A stretch of 21,224 nt of DNA from assembly GCA_002471015.1 (NCBI GenBank), contig DKPB01000089.1, positions 1-21,224 of the forward strand, written 5' to 3'. Shown here piece after piece: positions 14,573 to 21,224 of the stretch. Under the pieces are notes generated by a model. The model saw only the letters and a program-made list of their open reading frames with translations, was not told the DNA's origin and did not search any database. Position 1 is the first letter of the stretch. Each line of letters begins with the position of its first letter. This DNA comes from Stenotrophomonas sp. UBA7346. Its GTDB lineage: Bacteria > Pseudomonadota > Gammaproteobacteria > Xanthomonadales > Xanthomonadaceae. A program made the position numbers and the translations under genes.

Positions 14573-14630
14573 TTCAACTCCTCACAGCCGCCGCTGCGGC
14601 CAACAAGTCTTCACCCGCCAACGGGGTGGA

Positions 14631-15653
14631 TCAAGCGCGCGCCAGCTTGCCCAGGCGGTCCAGCAGCGCCACCCAGAATGCCGCCGGCAGCTCGGCCTGC
14701 AAAGGCACCGCGTAATGCCAGTCGGTGGCAAAACCCTGGCATTTGACGGCGTCCTTTTCGGTCATCAGTACCGGCAACTGGCTGCCGAAGGACAGATCCC
14801 CGGCCTGGTAGCGATGATGATCGGCAAACGCATGCGGCACCACGCCGATGCCGCGCGCGCGCAGCATCTGGAAGAAGCGCTGCGGGTTGGCGATACCGGC
14901 CACCGCGTGCACCCGCTGCCCGGCAAAGGCCTGCAAGGGCTTGGCCCTTCCCCCCGCGAGCGGAGTGGCGGTTTCGATCCGCAGGCGCATCGCCCACTCA
15001 CCGAATCCGGTCCCGGCGGTCTCCGCCGGGGCATCGCTGGCCTGGCCAAGATTGACCACACGGAAGTCGCACAGCCTGGCCCGCGCCACCGGCTCACGCA
15101 GCGGGCCGGCCGGCATCAGCCGGCCATTGCCGTAGCGCCGTGCCGCGTCCACCACCTCGATCTCGATATCGCGCGCCAGCCGGTAATGCTGCAGTCCGTC
15201 GTCGCAGATGACGATGTCACAGCCGGCCGCCAGCAACGCCTTGGCCGCCGCGACCCGGTCCTTGTCCACGCGCACCGGCGCGCCGGTCTTCCAGGCAATC
15301 AACACAGGCTCGTCACCGCCCAGCCCCGGTGCCAGCTCGGGGGTCACCCAGCGCGGGGTGTCGGCCTCGTCACGGCCGTAACCGCGACTGGCCACGCCCG
15401 GCTTCCAGCCGGCCTCGCGCAGGCGGTTGACCAGTTCGATGGTCAGCGGCGTCTTGCCGGTACCGCCGGCGGTGATATTGCCCACCACGATCACCGGCAC
15501 CGGCACCTGCCGCGCCCGCAACCAGCCACGCCGGTACAGGCCGCGGCGCAGGCCGGTCACGGCGCCATAGGCCGGCGCCAGCAGCCGTGCAAACCAGGGC
15601 ACGGCGGCATCGCCGTACCAGTAGGCCGGCGTTTGCGGACCCTGCTTGCTCAT
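14631..15653 (-). CDS. lpxK: Tetraacyldisaccharide 4'-kinase (lipid A 4'-kinase)
   Basis: 340-residue membrane-associated kinase that adds the 4'-phosphate of lipid A (E. coli 328 aa). An amphipathic/hydrophobic N-terminus (about 17-40) anchors it. The Walker A loop is GGTGKT (63-68) within VVGNITAGGTGKTPL. SRGYGR and CDDGLQHYRLARDIEI supply the family's catalytic and metal-binding residues. The LpxK hallmarks RLMPAGPLREP and LMTEKDAVKC follow. The ATG overlaps the msbA stop as ATGA, and GGCAGGA upstream may act as RBS. MsbA and LpxK are encoded in the same order in E. coli, consistent with coupling of lipid A maturation to its export. Confidence 0.97.
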   Translation of the reverse strand: MSKQGPQTPAYWYGDAAVPWFARLLAPAYGAVTGLRRGLYRRGWLRARQVPVPVIVVGNITAGGTGKTPLTIELVNRLREAGWKPGVASRGYGRDEADTPRWVTPELAPGLGGDEPVLIAWKTGAPVRVDKDRVAAAKALLAAGCDIVICDDGLQHYRLARDIEIEVVDAARRYGNGRLMPAGPLREPVARARLCDFRVVNLGQASDAPAETAGTGFGEWAMRLRIETATPLAGGRAKPLQAFAGQRVHAVAGIANPQRFFQMLRARGIGVVPHAFADHHRYQAGDLSFGSQLPVLMTEKDAVKCQGFATDWHYAVPLQAELPAAFWVALLDRLGKLARA

Positions 15654-17395
15654 CCGTCCTGCCTTTCGCGGAACTGCATGCTGTGCAGGTGTTCGTAGAC
15701 ACCACCCAGCGCCAGCAGCTCGTGATGGGTACCGCGTTCGACAATGCGCCCCTGATCCATCACCAGCACCTGATCGGCATGCTCGATGGTCGACAGGCGG
15801 TGCGCGATCACCAGCGTGGTGCGGTCAGGCATCAGCTTCTGCAGGGCGTCCTGCACCAGACGCTCGGATTCGTTGTCCAGAGCCGCGGTGGCTTCGTCCA
15901 GGATCAGGATGGGGGCATCCTTCAACATCGCGCGGGCAATGGCCAGGCGCTGGCGCTGGCCGCCGGACAGCTTGCCGCCCTTGGCCCCCACCGGCTCATC
16001 AACGCCGCGCGGCATCTGCTCGACGAACTCCGCCGCATTGGCGCCGACAATGGCGTGCTGCAACGCTTCCGGGCTGCGCCCTTGCAGTTCGCCATAGGCC
16101 ACGTTCTGCGCGACGCTGCCGTTGAACAGGGTCACCTGCTGGCCCACCAGCGCAATCTGTCGGCGCAGATCTGCCAGCGGGTACTCCTGCAGCGGATGCC
16201 CATCCAGCAGGATCTGCCCGGATTCGATCTCATAGAAACGCGGAATGAGCTTGATCAGCGTGGACTTGCCGCTACCGGAACGACCGACGATCGCGGTGAC
16301 CGTACCCGGCCTGGCAATGAAACTGACGTCCTGCAAGGCCGGCTTGGCCTGGCCTGCATAACGGGCAGTGACATTGCGGAACTCGATCAGGCCATTGGCA
16401 CGCTGCAGCGGCCGTGTGCCGTGATCAGGCTCGTCCTCGGCATCAAGCACGCTGAACAGACGCTGCGCCGAGGCGATGCCGCGCTGGGTCATGTTCTGCA
16501 CATTGGTCAGTTGCTTCAGGGCCGGGATGATTGCCAGCATCGCCATCAGCAACGCGACAAAGTCACCCACGGTCAACCGCCCTGCGGCGGCTTCGTGGCC
16601 GGCAATCAACAGCAGCGCCGCCAGGCCGACGGCACCGATCAGCTGCACCATGCTGGAGGAAATGCTGCGGGTGGATTCCACCTTCATCGCCAACCGCAGA
16701 TTGGTGTTGGCCAGCCGTGTATAGCGCTCGAGCTCGGTGGGCTGGGCGCCGTAGACCTTGACCTCCTGCTGGCTGGACAAGGTCTGGTCGGCGGCCTGCA
16801 GCAGCTCGGCCCCGCTTTCCTGGATACGGTGGCTGATGCTGCGGTAACGCTTGGCCACCTTGTTCATCACCCACGCCAGCGGCGGTGCCAGCACGAAAAT
16901 GGCCAGGGTCACCTGCCAGCTGTACCACAGCATCATCAGCAGCGCGCTCAAGGCTTGCAGTGACTGCTGCAGCACCACCTTCATGGCATCCACCGCGGCC
17001 TGTGCCACCTGGTCGCAGTCGGAGCCCAGCCGCACCAGCATCGACGGCACCGGCTCGGAATCGAACCGCTGCCCCGGCAGGCGCATGTATTTGTCCAGCA
17101 CCTTGACGCGCAGGTCACGGGCGATGCTGCGCGCCGATTTGCCCATGCCGATGTCGGTCAGGTAGCCCGCGATGCCGCGCAGCAGGAACAGGCCGATCAC
17201 CGCCAACGGCATCCACGGATTGATGTCCTCCGGGTTCACCAGGTTGTTGGTGATCGGGCTCATCAGCCACAGGAAGCCACTGCCGGCACCGGCTTCCACC
17301 AGCATGCCCAGCACCGCCAGGCCCAGCAGCACCCGGTAAGGCCGGGCAAAGCCAAGCAGGCGCTTGTAAACCTGCCATGCACCTGAATCGCTCAT
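15650..17395 (-). CDS. msbA: Lipid A flippase, ABC transporter MsbA
   Basis: 581-residue half-transporter (E. coli 582 aa) that homodimerises in the inner membrane and flips lipid A-core to the periplasmic leaflet. Six TM helices occupy about residues 20-310. The ATPase domain has Walker A GRSGSGKST (371-379), a Q-loop around 418-420, signature LSGGQ (476-480), Walker B ILILDE (496-501) and switch His532 in IAHRLST. The start at 17395 overlaps the exbD stop (ATGA), with GGAAG seven bases upstream as RBS. Placement before lpxK, with kdsB following, makes lipid A export the most likely role rather than drug export. Confidence 0.97.
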   Translation of the reverse strand: MSDSGAWQVYKRLLGFARPYRVLLGLAVLGMLVEAGAGSGFLWLMSPITNNLVNPEDINPWMPLAVIGLFLLRGIAGYLTDIGMGKSARSIARDLRVKVLDKYMRLPGQRFDSEPVPSMLVRLGSDCDQVAQAAVDAMKVVLQQSLQALSALLMMLWYSWQVTLAIFVLAPPLAWVMNKVAKRYRSISHRIQESGAELLQAADQTLSSQQEVKVYGAQPTELERYTRLANTNLRLAMKVESTRSISSSMVQLIGAVGLAALLLIAGHEAAAGRLTVGDFVALLMAMLAIIPALKQLTNVQNMTQRGIASAQRLFSVLDAEDEPDHGTRPLQRANGLIEFRNVTARYAGQAKPALQDVSFIARPGTVTAIVGRSGSGKSTLIKLIPRFYEIESGQILLDGHPLQEYPLADLRRQIALVGQQVTLFNGSVAQNVAYGELQGRSPEALQHAIVGANAAEFVEQMPRGVDEPVGAKGGKLSGGQRQRLAIARAMLKDAPILILDEATAALDNESERLVQDALQKLMPDRTTLVIAHRLSTIEHADQVLVMDQGRIVERGTHHELLALGGVYEHLHSMQFRERQDG

Positions 17396-17814
17396 TGCTT
17401 CACTTCCGGGGCAGTGGCGATCGCGATGCGACGGAAACCCAACTGGCCCAGGGCATCCTGTGCGGTGACCACGGCCTGGTAGGGCGTGCGGGCATCGGCG
17501 CGCAGCAGCACGGTCTGTTCACGGTCCTGGCCGGCCAACTGGGCGATGGTCTGCTTCAGCGACTCGATATCCGGGCGCAGCACTTCCTGGTCATTGATGA
17601 AATAACGACCATCGGCATTGACCAGGACACTCAACGAGCGCGGCGGCGCGCTGCTGTTCTGGTCGCTGGCGGTCGGCAGCTGGATCTGCAGCGTCGAGCG
17701 CGCATCGAAGGTGGTGGTGACCACGAAGAAGATGATCAGCACCAGGATCACGTCGATCAGGGGTACCAGATCGATATGCGGCTCGTCCTGCTGGCGGTTG
17801 TCGCGGATACGCAT
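17392..17814 (-). CDS. exbD: ExbD/TolR-family biopolymer transport protein
   Basis: 140-residue inner-membrane protein with a short cytoplasmic tail, one TM helix (about 17-34) and a periplasmic domain. The proton-carrying aspartate lies in the TM segment LVPLIDVILVLIIFF (Asp21). Length and motif fit ExbD or TolR. No tolA, tolB, pal or tonB is nearby, and the order exbB-exbD-msbA/lpxK is known from relatives, so ExbD-like is the safer name. It starts 6 nt after exbB ends, and its stop overlaps msbA. With ExbB it would form a proton-driven motor. Whether it powers TonB, lipid export or DNA uptake is not settled by sequence. Confidence 0.93.
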   Translation of the reverse strand: MRIRDNRQQDEPHIDLVPLIDVILVLIIFFVVTTTFDARSTLQIQLPTASDQNSSAPPRSLSVLVNADGRYFINDQEVLRPDIESLKQTIAQLAGQDREQTVLLRADARTPYQAVVTAQDALGQLGFRRIAIATAPEVKQ

Positions 17815-17820
17815 CGTGGA

Positions 17821-18486
17821 TCAGGCCTTGGCGGTACGGCGTGGTTCGGCTGTCTGGCCCTTGTTGGCGGCAGCCATTACCGCCGGGCGGCCATCCAGCG
17901 AATCCAGCAGTGCGCCGGCTTCCTGTTCCATCTCGATCACATAGCCGTCGATGCGGCCACGGAAGTAGCGGTGGAACATTAATGCCGGAATCGCCACGAT
18001 CATGCCGGTGGCGGTGCACACCAGTGCCTTGCCGATACCACCCGCGAGCTGGTTCACGTCGCCGACGCCGTGATCGAGGATACCCAGGAACATCTGGATC
18101 ATGCCCACCACGGTGCCGAGCAGGCCCAGCAACGGGCCGGCCGAGGCAATGGTGCCCAGCGCATTAAGGAAGCGGCCCATACGGTGCACCAGGTGACGAC
18201 CGGTGTCTTCGATGCGTTCACGGATCTGCTCGCGCGGGCGGTTGCGCGCTTCCAGCGCCGCGGCCAGCAGCGCACCCAAGGGCGAGTTGGCGCGCAGCGA
18301 TTCGATGTGCGAGGCATCCAGCTTGCCACGCGCCGCCCAGTTGCGGACTTCCTGCCCCAGGCCCGGCGGCAGCACTTCGTTACGCCGCAGGCTCCAGAAA
18401 CGCTCCAGGACTATCGCCAAGGCCAGTACACCCAACAGCAACAACGGCACCATCGGCCAACCGCCGGCCTTGACCAGTTCCCACAC
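17821..18486 (-). CDS. exbB: ExbB/TolQ/MotA-family proton channel protein
   Basis: 221-residue inner-membrane protein with three TM segments (about 11-28, 112-134 and 151-173) and a large cytoplasmic loop between the first two. The conserved channel signatures SAGPLLGLLGTVVGM and GKALVCTATGMIVAIPA contain the threonines that line the proton path in ExbB (Thr125 and Thr158/160 here). It starts with GTG at 18486, only 3 nt after the comEC stop. A strong RBS (GGAGG) lies seven bases upstream, inside the comEC 3' end, which supports this start and coupling to comEC. It pairs with the downstream exbD product. Confidence 0.94.
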   Translation of the reverse strand: MWELVKAGGWPMVPLLLLGVLALAIVLERFWSLRRNEVLPPGLGQEVRNWAARGKLDASHIESLRANSPLGALLAAALEARNRPREQIRERIEDTGRHLVHRMGRFLNALGTIASAGPLLGLLGTVVGMIQMFLGILDHGVGDVNQLAGGIGKALVCTATGMIVAIPALMFHRYFRGRIDGYVIEMEQEAGALLDSLDGRPAVMAAANKGQTAEPRRTAKA

Positions 18487-18489
18487 GTT

Positions 18490-20898
18490 TCAACCCTCCG
18501 GCTCGACGGCCGTCTGTTCGATGGCCGATAGGATAGCAGCCACCCGCGCCCGCTCAGCGGCATCCCAGACCCTTGCACGCCATATTCTGCGCTCACGCAG
18601 TTGTAGGCCGTCCTTGCCCAACCATACCCTTACCGCCCCACTCTGTGCGCTGGTCAGCACTTCAGCCCCGGCGCGCTGCCAACGACGCACCACCTCCGCA
18701 CGCGGATGGCCAAAACGATTGCCATGCCCGGCCGACACCAGCGCCAGCCGTGCCGCCGTTGCACGCACGAACGCGGGGCTGGATGAGCCTCCGCTACCGT
18801 GGTGTGCGACCACCACGACATCGGCCCGCAGCTTGGCTGGCATCCGTTTCAACAGCCCCCGTTCGATCACCTCACCAATATCGCCCGGCAACAGGGCGCT
18901 GCCGTATGCCCCGCTCACCCGCAGCACGCAACTGGACTCATTGCGCAAATAGGGGAACCCAGGGCCGGGATGCAGGAACTCGAACCGCACGCCATCCCAT
19001 TGCCAAGCCTGTCCGGTGTTGCAGGCGTGCACCTGATCAAGCGGTGCAGCCGGGGGGGCCAGACTGAGCTGTGGTGGAAGTACGGCACGCAGCGCCGCCG
19101 CACCGCCAGCGTGATCGTGGTCGGCATGACTGAGCACCATCCGCTGCAAACGCCGCACCCCCAAGGCACGCAATGCCGGCACCACCACCCGTTCACCCGC
19201 GTCAAAGCCATCGCGCACGGCCGGGCCGGCGTCGTACAGCAACGCGTGCTCGCGGGTTCGCAGCAACACCGAAAGCCCCTGCCCGACATCCAGCATTACC
19301 AGCTCGAACTCGCCCCTGCGTGGCGCCTCCTGCCACGGCCATAGCAAGGGCAGCCACAACAGCAGCGCCAAGCCCTTGCCGGGCACACCGGCTGGCAACA
19401 GCAGCCACAGCGCCCCCAGCAGGCCAAGCGGCAGGGCAAACCACGCCGGTTCAGGCAACCACCACATCGCCAGCTCACTGCCACCCAGGGTGTCGAACAT
19501 GGGCCACAGCAGGTCGAAGCTCCACGCCGCCGCCGTCCATGCCCAGCCGCCGGCACCTGTGTGCAGCGCCTCCAATGCGGTGCCAAGGATGGCCAAGGGC
19601 ACCACCACCAGACTCCAGCTGGGAATGGCGACAAGATTGGCCAACGGCCCCACCAGCGATGCCTGGCCGAACAGCACCACCGTGAGCGGCAGCAAGCCCA
19701 AGGTTGCGACCCTCTGTGCGGAGAGAAAACCGGGCAACCAATGGCCACGCTCCGGCAGGCACCAGGCCAACCAGCCCACCCCGGCAAAACTCAACCAGAA
19801 GCCAGACGCCAGCACCGCCAGCGGCTCCACCAGCAGCAACAACAACGCCGCCTGCGCCAGGCAATCCAGCACCCCCACCGGCCGCCGCCCAAGCCGGGCC
19901 AACACCACCACCGCCACCATCAATACGGTCCGCACCGTAGGCAGGCCGAAGCCGGCCACGGCGGCGTACACCGCCGCCCCCACCAACGCACCCACTGCCA
20001 TCGCCTGCGGTCGCGGCCACGCTCGCCCCCAGCGCGGCAATACCCACCATAGCAATGCCCCCATCCAGGCCACGACCACTGCCACCATGCCGACATGGAA
20101 ACCGGAGATGGCGATCAAGTGGGTCAGGCCAGTGGCCCGCAGCACCTGCCAGTCCTGCTCCTGCAGGCCACGCGTATCCCCAAGCGCCAGCGCCTGCACA
20201 TAGCGCGCCGATGGCGAAGCCACGTCGCGATGGATCCGCGCCGACATACGCTCGCGCCAAGCCTCCAGGCCCGTACCGACGTGCAGCCGGCGCGGTGCCG
20301 CCGAATCACGCACCATGGCCGACGCCACGATCCGCTGGGCGAGCGCATGCCGCTCGGCATCAAAACCACCGGGGTTGATCAGCCCACGCGGTGCACGCAG
20401 CCGCACCGTCAGTTGCCACTGCTCACCGGCACGCAGCTGCAGGCGCGGCCCCGGCACCGTGGCAGCGAAAGCGTCATACCAGCTGACCTGCAGTACACGC
20501 CCGTGCAGCGCGGCCGGCAGGTGTGGGCGGCTGTCTACGCGGAACTGGAAACGGGTACGTCGCAACTCGTGCTGCGGAAGGCTGACCACCACACCGGTGA
20601 CAGTATGTTCACGCGACTCCAATGCCGCAGGCAGTTGTGCGGACAGCGTCCACAGCAGGTGCACGCCCGCCCAGCCAGCACCCAGCAGCATGGCGGCGGG
20701 CGCGCGCAAGCGGGGATGGCAGGCCCAGCCCACCGCTCCCAACAGCAGCGCGCAGGCGCTCACCCAGGCTGGCAACAGGACAGGCGCCCATACCGTGGCG
20801 CAGATGCCGGCCAACAGCCCTGACGCCACAGCCTTGCCGAAGCGGGCTTGTGGCGGAGGCAGACACACTCTGCCGCAGCGGAATCTGGCCATGTGCAT
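18490..20898 (-). CDS. comEC: ComEC/Rec2-family DNA uptake channel
   Basis: 802-residue polytopic inner-membrane protein that imports single-stranded DNA during natural transformation. An N-terminal hydrophobic region and DUF4131-type domain (about 20-190) precede the competence domain with its signature THLIAISGFHVGMV and many TM helices (about 230-510). A C-terminal metallo-beta-lactamase-like domain (about 535-760) has SHADHDHAGG near residue 590 and VVAHHGSGGSSS, both keeping the metal-binding histidines and aspartates. A nuclease role for this domain is therefore plausible. Two starts are possible: 20898, or the ATG two codons on at 20892, which has a better placed AGG. It heads the long envelope/repair operon. 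Confidence 0.95.
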   Translation of the reverse strand: MHMARFRCGRVCLPPPQARFGKAVASGLLAGICATVWAPVLLPAWVSACALLLGAVGWACHPRLRAPAAMLLGAGWAGVHLLWTLSAQLPAALESREHTVTGVVVSLPQHELRRTRFQFRVDSRPHLPAALHGRVLQVSWYDAFAATVPGPRLQLRAGEQWQLTVRLRAPRGLINPGGFDAERHALAQRIVASAMVRDSAAPRRLHVGTGLEAWRERMSARIHRDVASPSARYVQALALGDTRGLQEQDWQVLRATGLTHLIAISGFHVGMVAVVVAWMGALLWWVLPRWGRAWPRPQAMAVGALVGAAVYAAVAGFGLPTVRTVLMVAVVVLARLGRRPVGVLDCLAQAALLLLLVEPLAVLASGFWLSFAGVGWLAWCLPERGHWLPGFLSAQRVATLGLLPLTVVLFGQASLVGPLANLVAIPSWSLVVVPLAILGTALEALHTGAGGWAWTAAAWSFDLLWPMFDTLGGSELAMWWLPEPAWFALPLGLLGALWLLLPAGVPGKGLALLLWLPLLWPWQEAPRRGEFELVMLDVGQGLSVLLRTREHALLYDAGPAVRDGFDAGERVVVPALRALGVRRLQRMVLSHADHDHAGGAAALRAVLPPQLSLAPPAAPLDQVHACNTGQAWQWDGVRFEFLHPGPGFPYLRNESSCVLRVSGAYGSALLPGDIGEVIERGLLKRMPAKLRADVVVVAHHGSGGSSSPAFVRATAARLALVSAGHGNRFGHPRAEVVRRWQRAGAEVLTSAQSGAVRVWLGKDGLQLRERRIWRARVWDAAERARVAAILSAIEQTAVEPEG

Positions 20899-20991
20899 CC
20901 TGAAACGGCTGACACGGCATCGTCAGGCCAGGGCGCTGTGCCCATCCATCGTCGAATGTTGGCGTTTGAAGTCGGGGAATGTCGGGTATTG
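20899..20991. other. Upstream region of comEC, no clear element
   Basis: About 90 bp between the comEC start and the tandem repeat. On the minus strand it should contain the promoter of the ten-gene operon, but I find no convincing -35/-10 pair. No gene-sized frame with recognisable content is present, so 20899-21224 is intergenic as far as I can see. Confidence 0.4.
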
Positions 20992-20992
20992 G

Positions 20993-21224
20993 TTGACGCG
21001 GCTGGGACTTGGGGGCAAAAGCGCCCTCACCCCTACCCCTCTCCCGCAGGCGGAGAGGGGAAAGCGGGGCCAGCGGCTACCGGGAGGGGAACGTGCGTTG
21101 ACGCGGTTGGGACTTGAGGGCAAAAGCGCCCTCACCCCTACCCCTCTCCCGCAGGCGGGAGAGGGGAAAGCGGGGCTGCCGGCTATCGGGAGGGAGACGT
21201 GCGTTGACGCGATTGGGAGGTGAG
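20993..21224. repeat. Tandem 105/106-bp intergenic repeat with internal palindromes
   Basis: Two full units and the start of a third, marked by TTGACGCG at 20993, 21098 and 21204 (spacing 105 and 106). Each full unit contains GGGC-AAAAGC-GCCC, then CCCTCACCCCTACCCC, then a palindrome of the CCCCTCTCCCGC-AG-GCGGGAGAGGGG type. The palindrome is perfect at 21141-21166, while in unit 1 one G is missing, which accounts for the 1-bp length difference. The unit ends with CGGGAGGG and an ACGTGCG. The third unit diverges after about 15 bp and runs off the window. The form is like that of dispersed palindromic intergenic repeats in xanthomonads. Confidence 0.85.

Noticed and set aside
14612..14628. Terminator between lpxK and kdsB
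   Set aside because: CACCC/GGGTG is only 5 bp with no following T-run.
15587..16963. 458-residue plus-strand open frame opposite msbA
   Set aside because: Same shadow composition; msbA with all ABC motifs occupies the minus strand.
17392..18486. tolQ-tolR
   Set aside because: No tolA, tolB or pal beside them, and the comEC-msbA-lpxK context matches the exbB/exbD-like pair of related bacteria, though the families are hard to separate by eye.
20993..21224. CRISPR array
   Set aside because: The unit is about 105 bp and repeats throughout, leaving no unique spacers.

Overview
The window is high-GC, densely packed DNA with mostly minus-strand genes. It most likely comes from a gamma-proteobacterium of the Xanthomonadaceae, with Stenotrophomonas or Xanthomonas relatives as the best guess. 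That assignment is inferred from gene content and order (comEC-exbB-exbD-msbA-lpxK-kdsB-phosphatase, then uvrC-pgsA-tRNA-Gly), codon bias and the style of the intergenic repeats. No species-level marker is present.

Left region (1-4.4 kb, minus strand): a three-gene tripartite efflux operon, emrA - emrB - outer-membrane lipoprotein channel, with both junctions overlapping as TGATG. It is preceded by a sigma70-like promoter whose -10 box sits inside an inverted repeat, with a second inverted repeat in the leader. No regulator gene is visible.

Middle region (4.4-9.4 kb): tRNA-Cys and one tRNA-Gly on the minus strand, then a plus-strand module of an APH-fold small-molecule kinase, a TPP riboswitch, a TonB-dependent receptor and a PnuC-family transporter (PnuT type). 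Three more tRNA-Gly genes follow on the minus strand. The riboswitch makes the receptor and transporter a thiamine uptake system. The kinase could trap or activate the imported vitamin, but it lies upstream of the riboswitch. The module is bracketed by near-identical tRNA-Gly copies in direct orientation. In E. coli the order is uvrC-pgsA-glyW-cysT-leuZ, so the module appears to lie inside an ancestral tRNA array.

Right region (9.4-20.9 kb, minus strand): ten genes in one run, transcribed comEC - exbB - exbD - msbA - lpxK - kdsB - low-molecular-weight phosphatase - NHL/thioredoxin-like protein - uvrC - pgsA. Five junctions are ATGA overlaps, and the only gap above 10 nt is 58 nt between lpxK and kdsB. 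The genes join DNA uptake, inner-membrane proton-driven energising, lipid A phosphorylation and export, KDO activation, excision repair and phosphatidylglycerol synthesis. The NHL protein carries a thioredoxin fold in which the expected CxxC appears as SxxS.

The far right end (20.9-21.2 kb) holds no gene. It contains a tandem 105/106-bp repeat with strong internal palindromes.

No clearly unprecedented system is visible. The best candidates for follow-up are the thiamine module with its kinase and RBS-sequestering hairpin, its position between tRNA-Gly copies, and the redox-dead-looking NHL protein fused into the repair/envelope operon.
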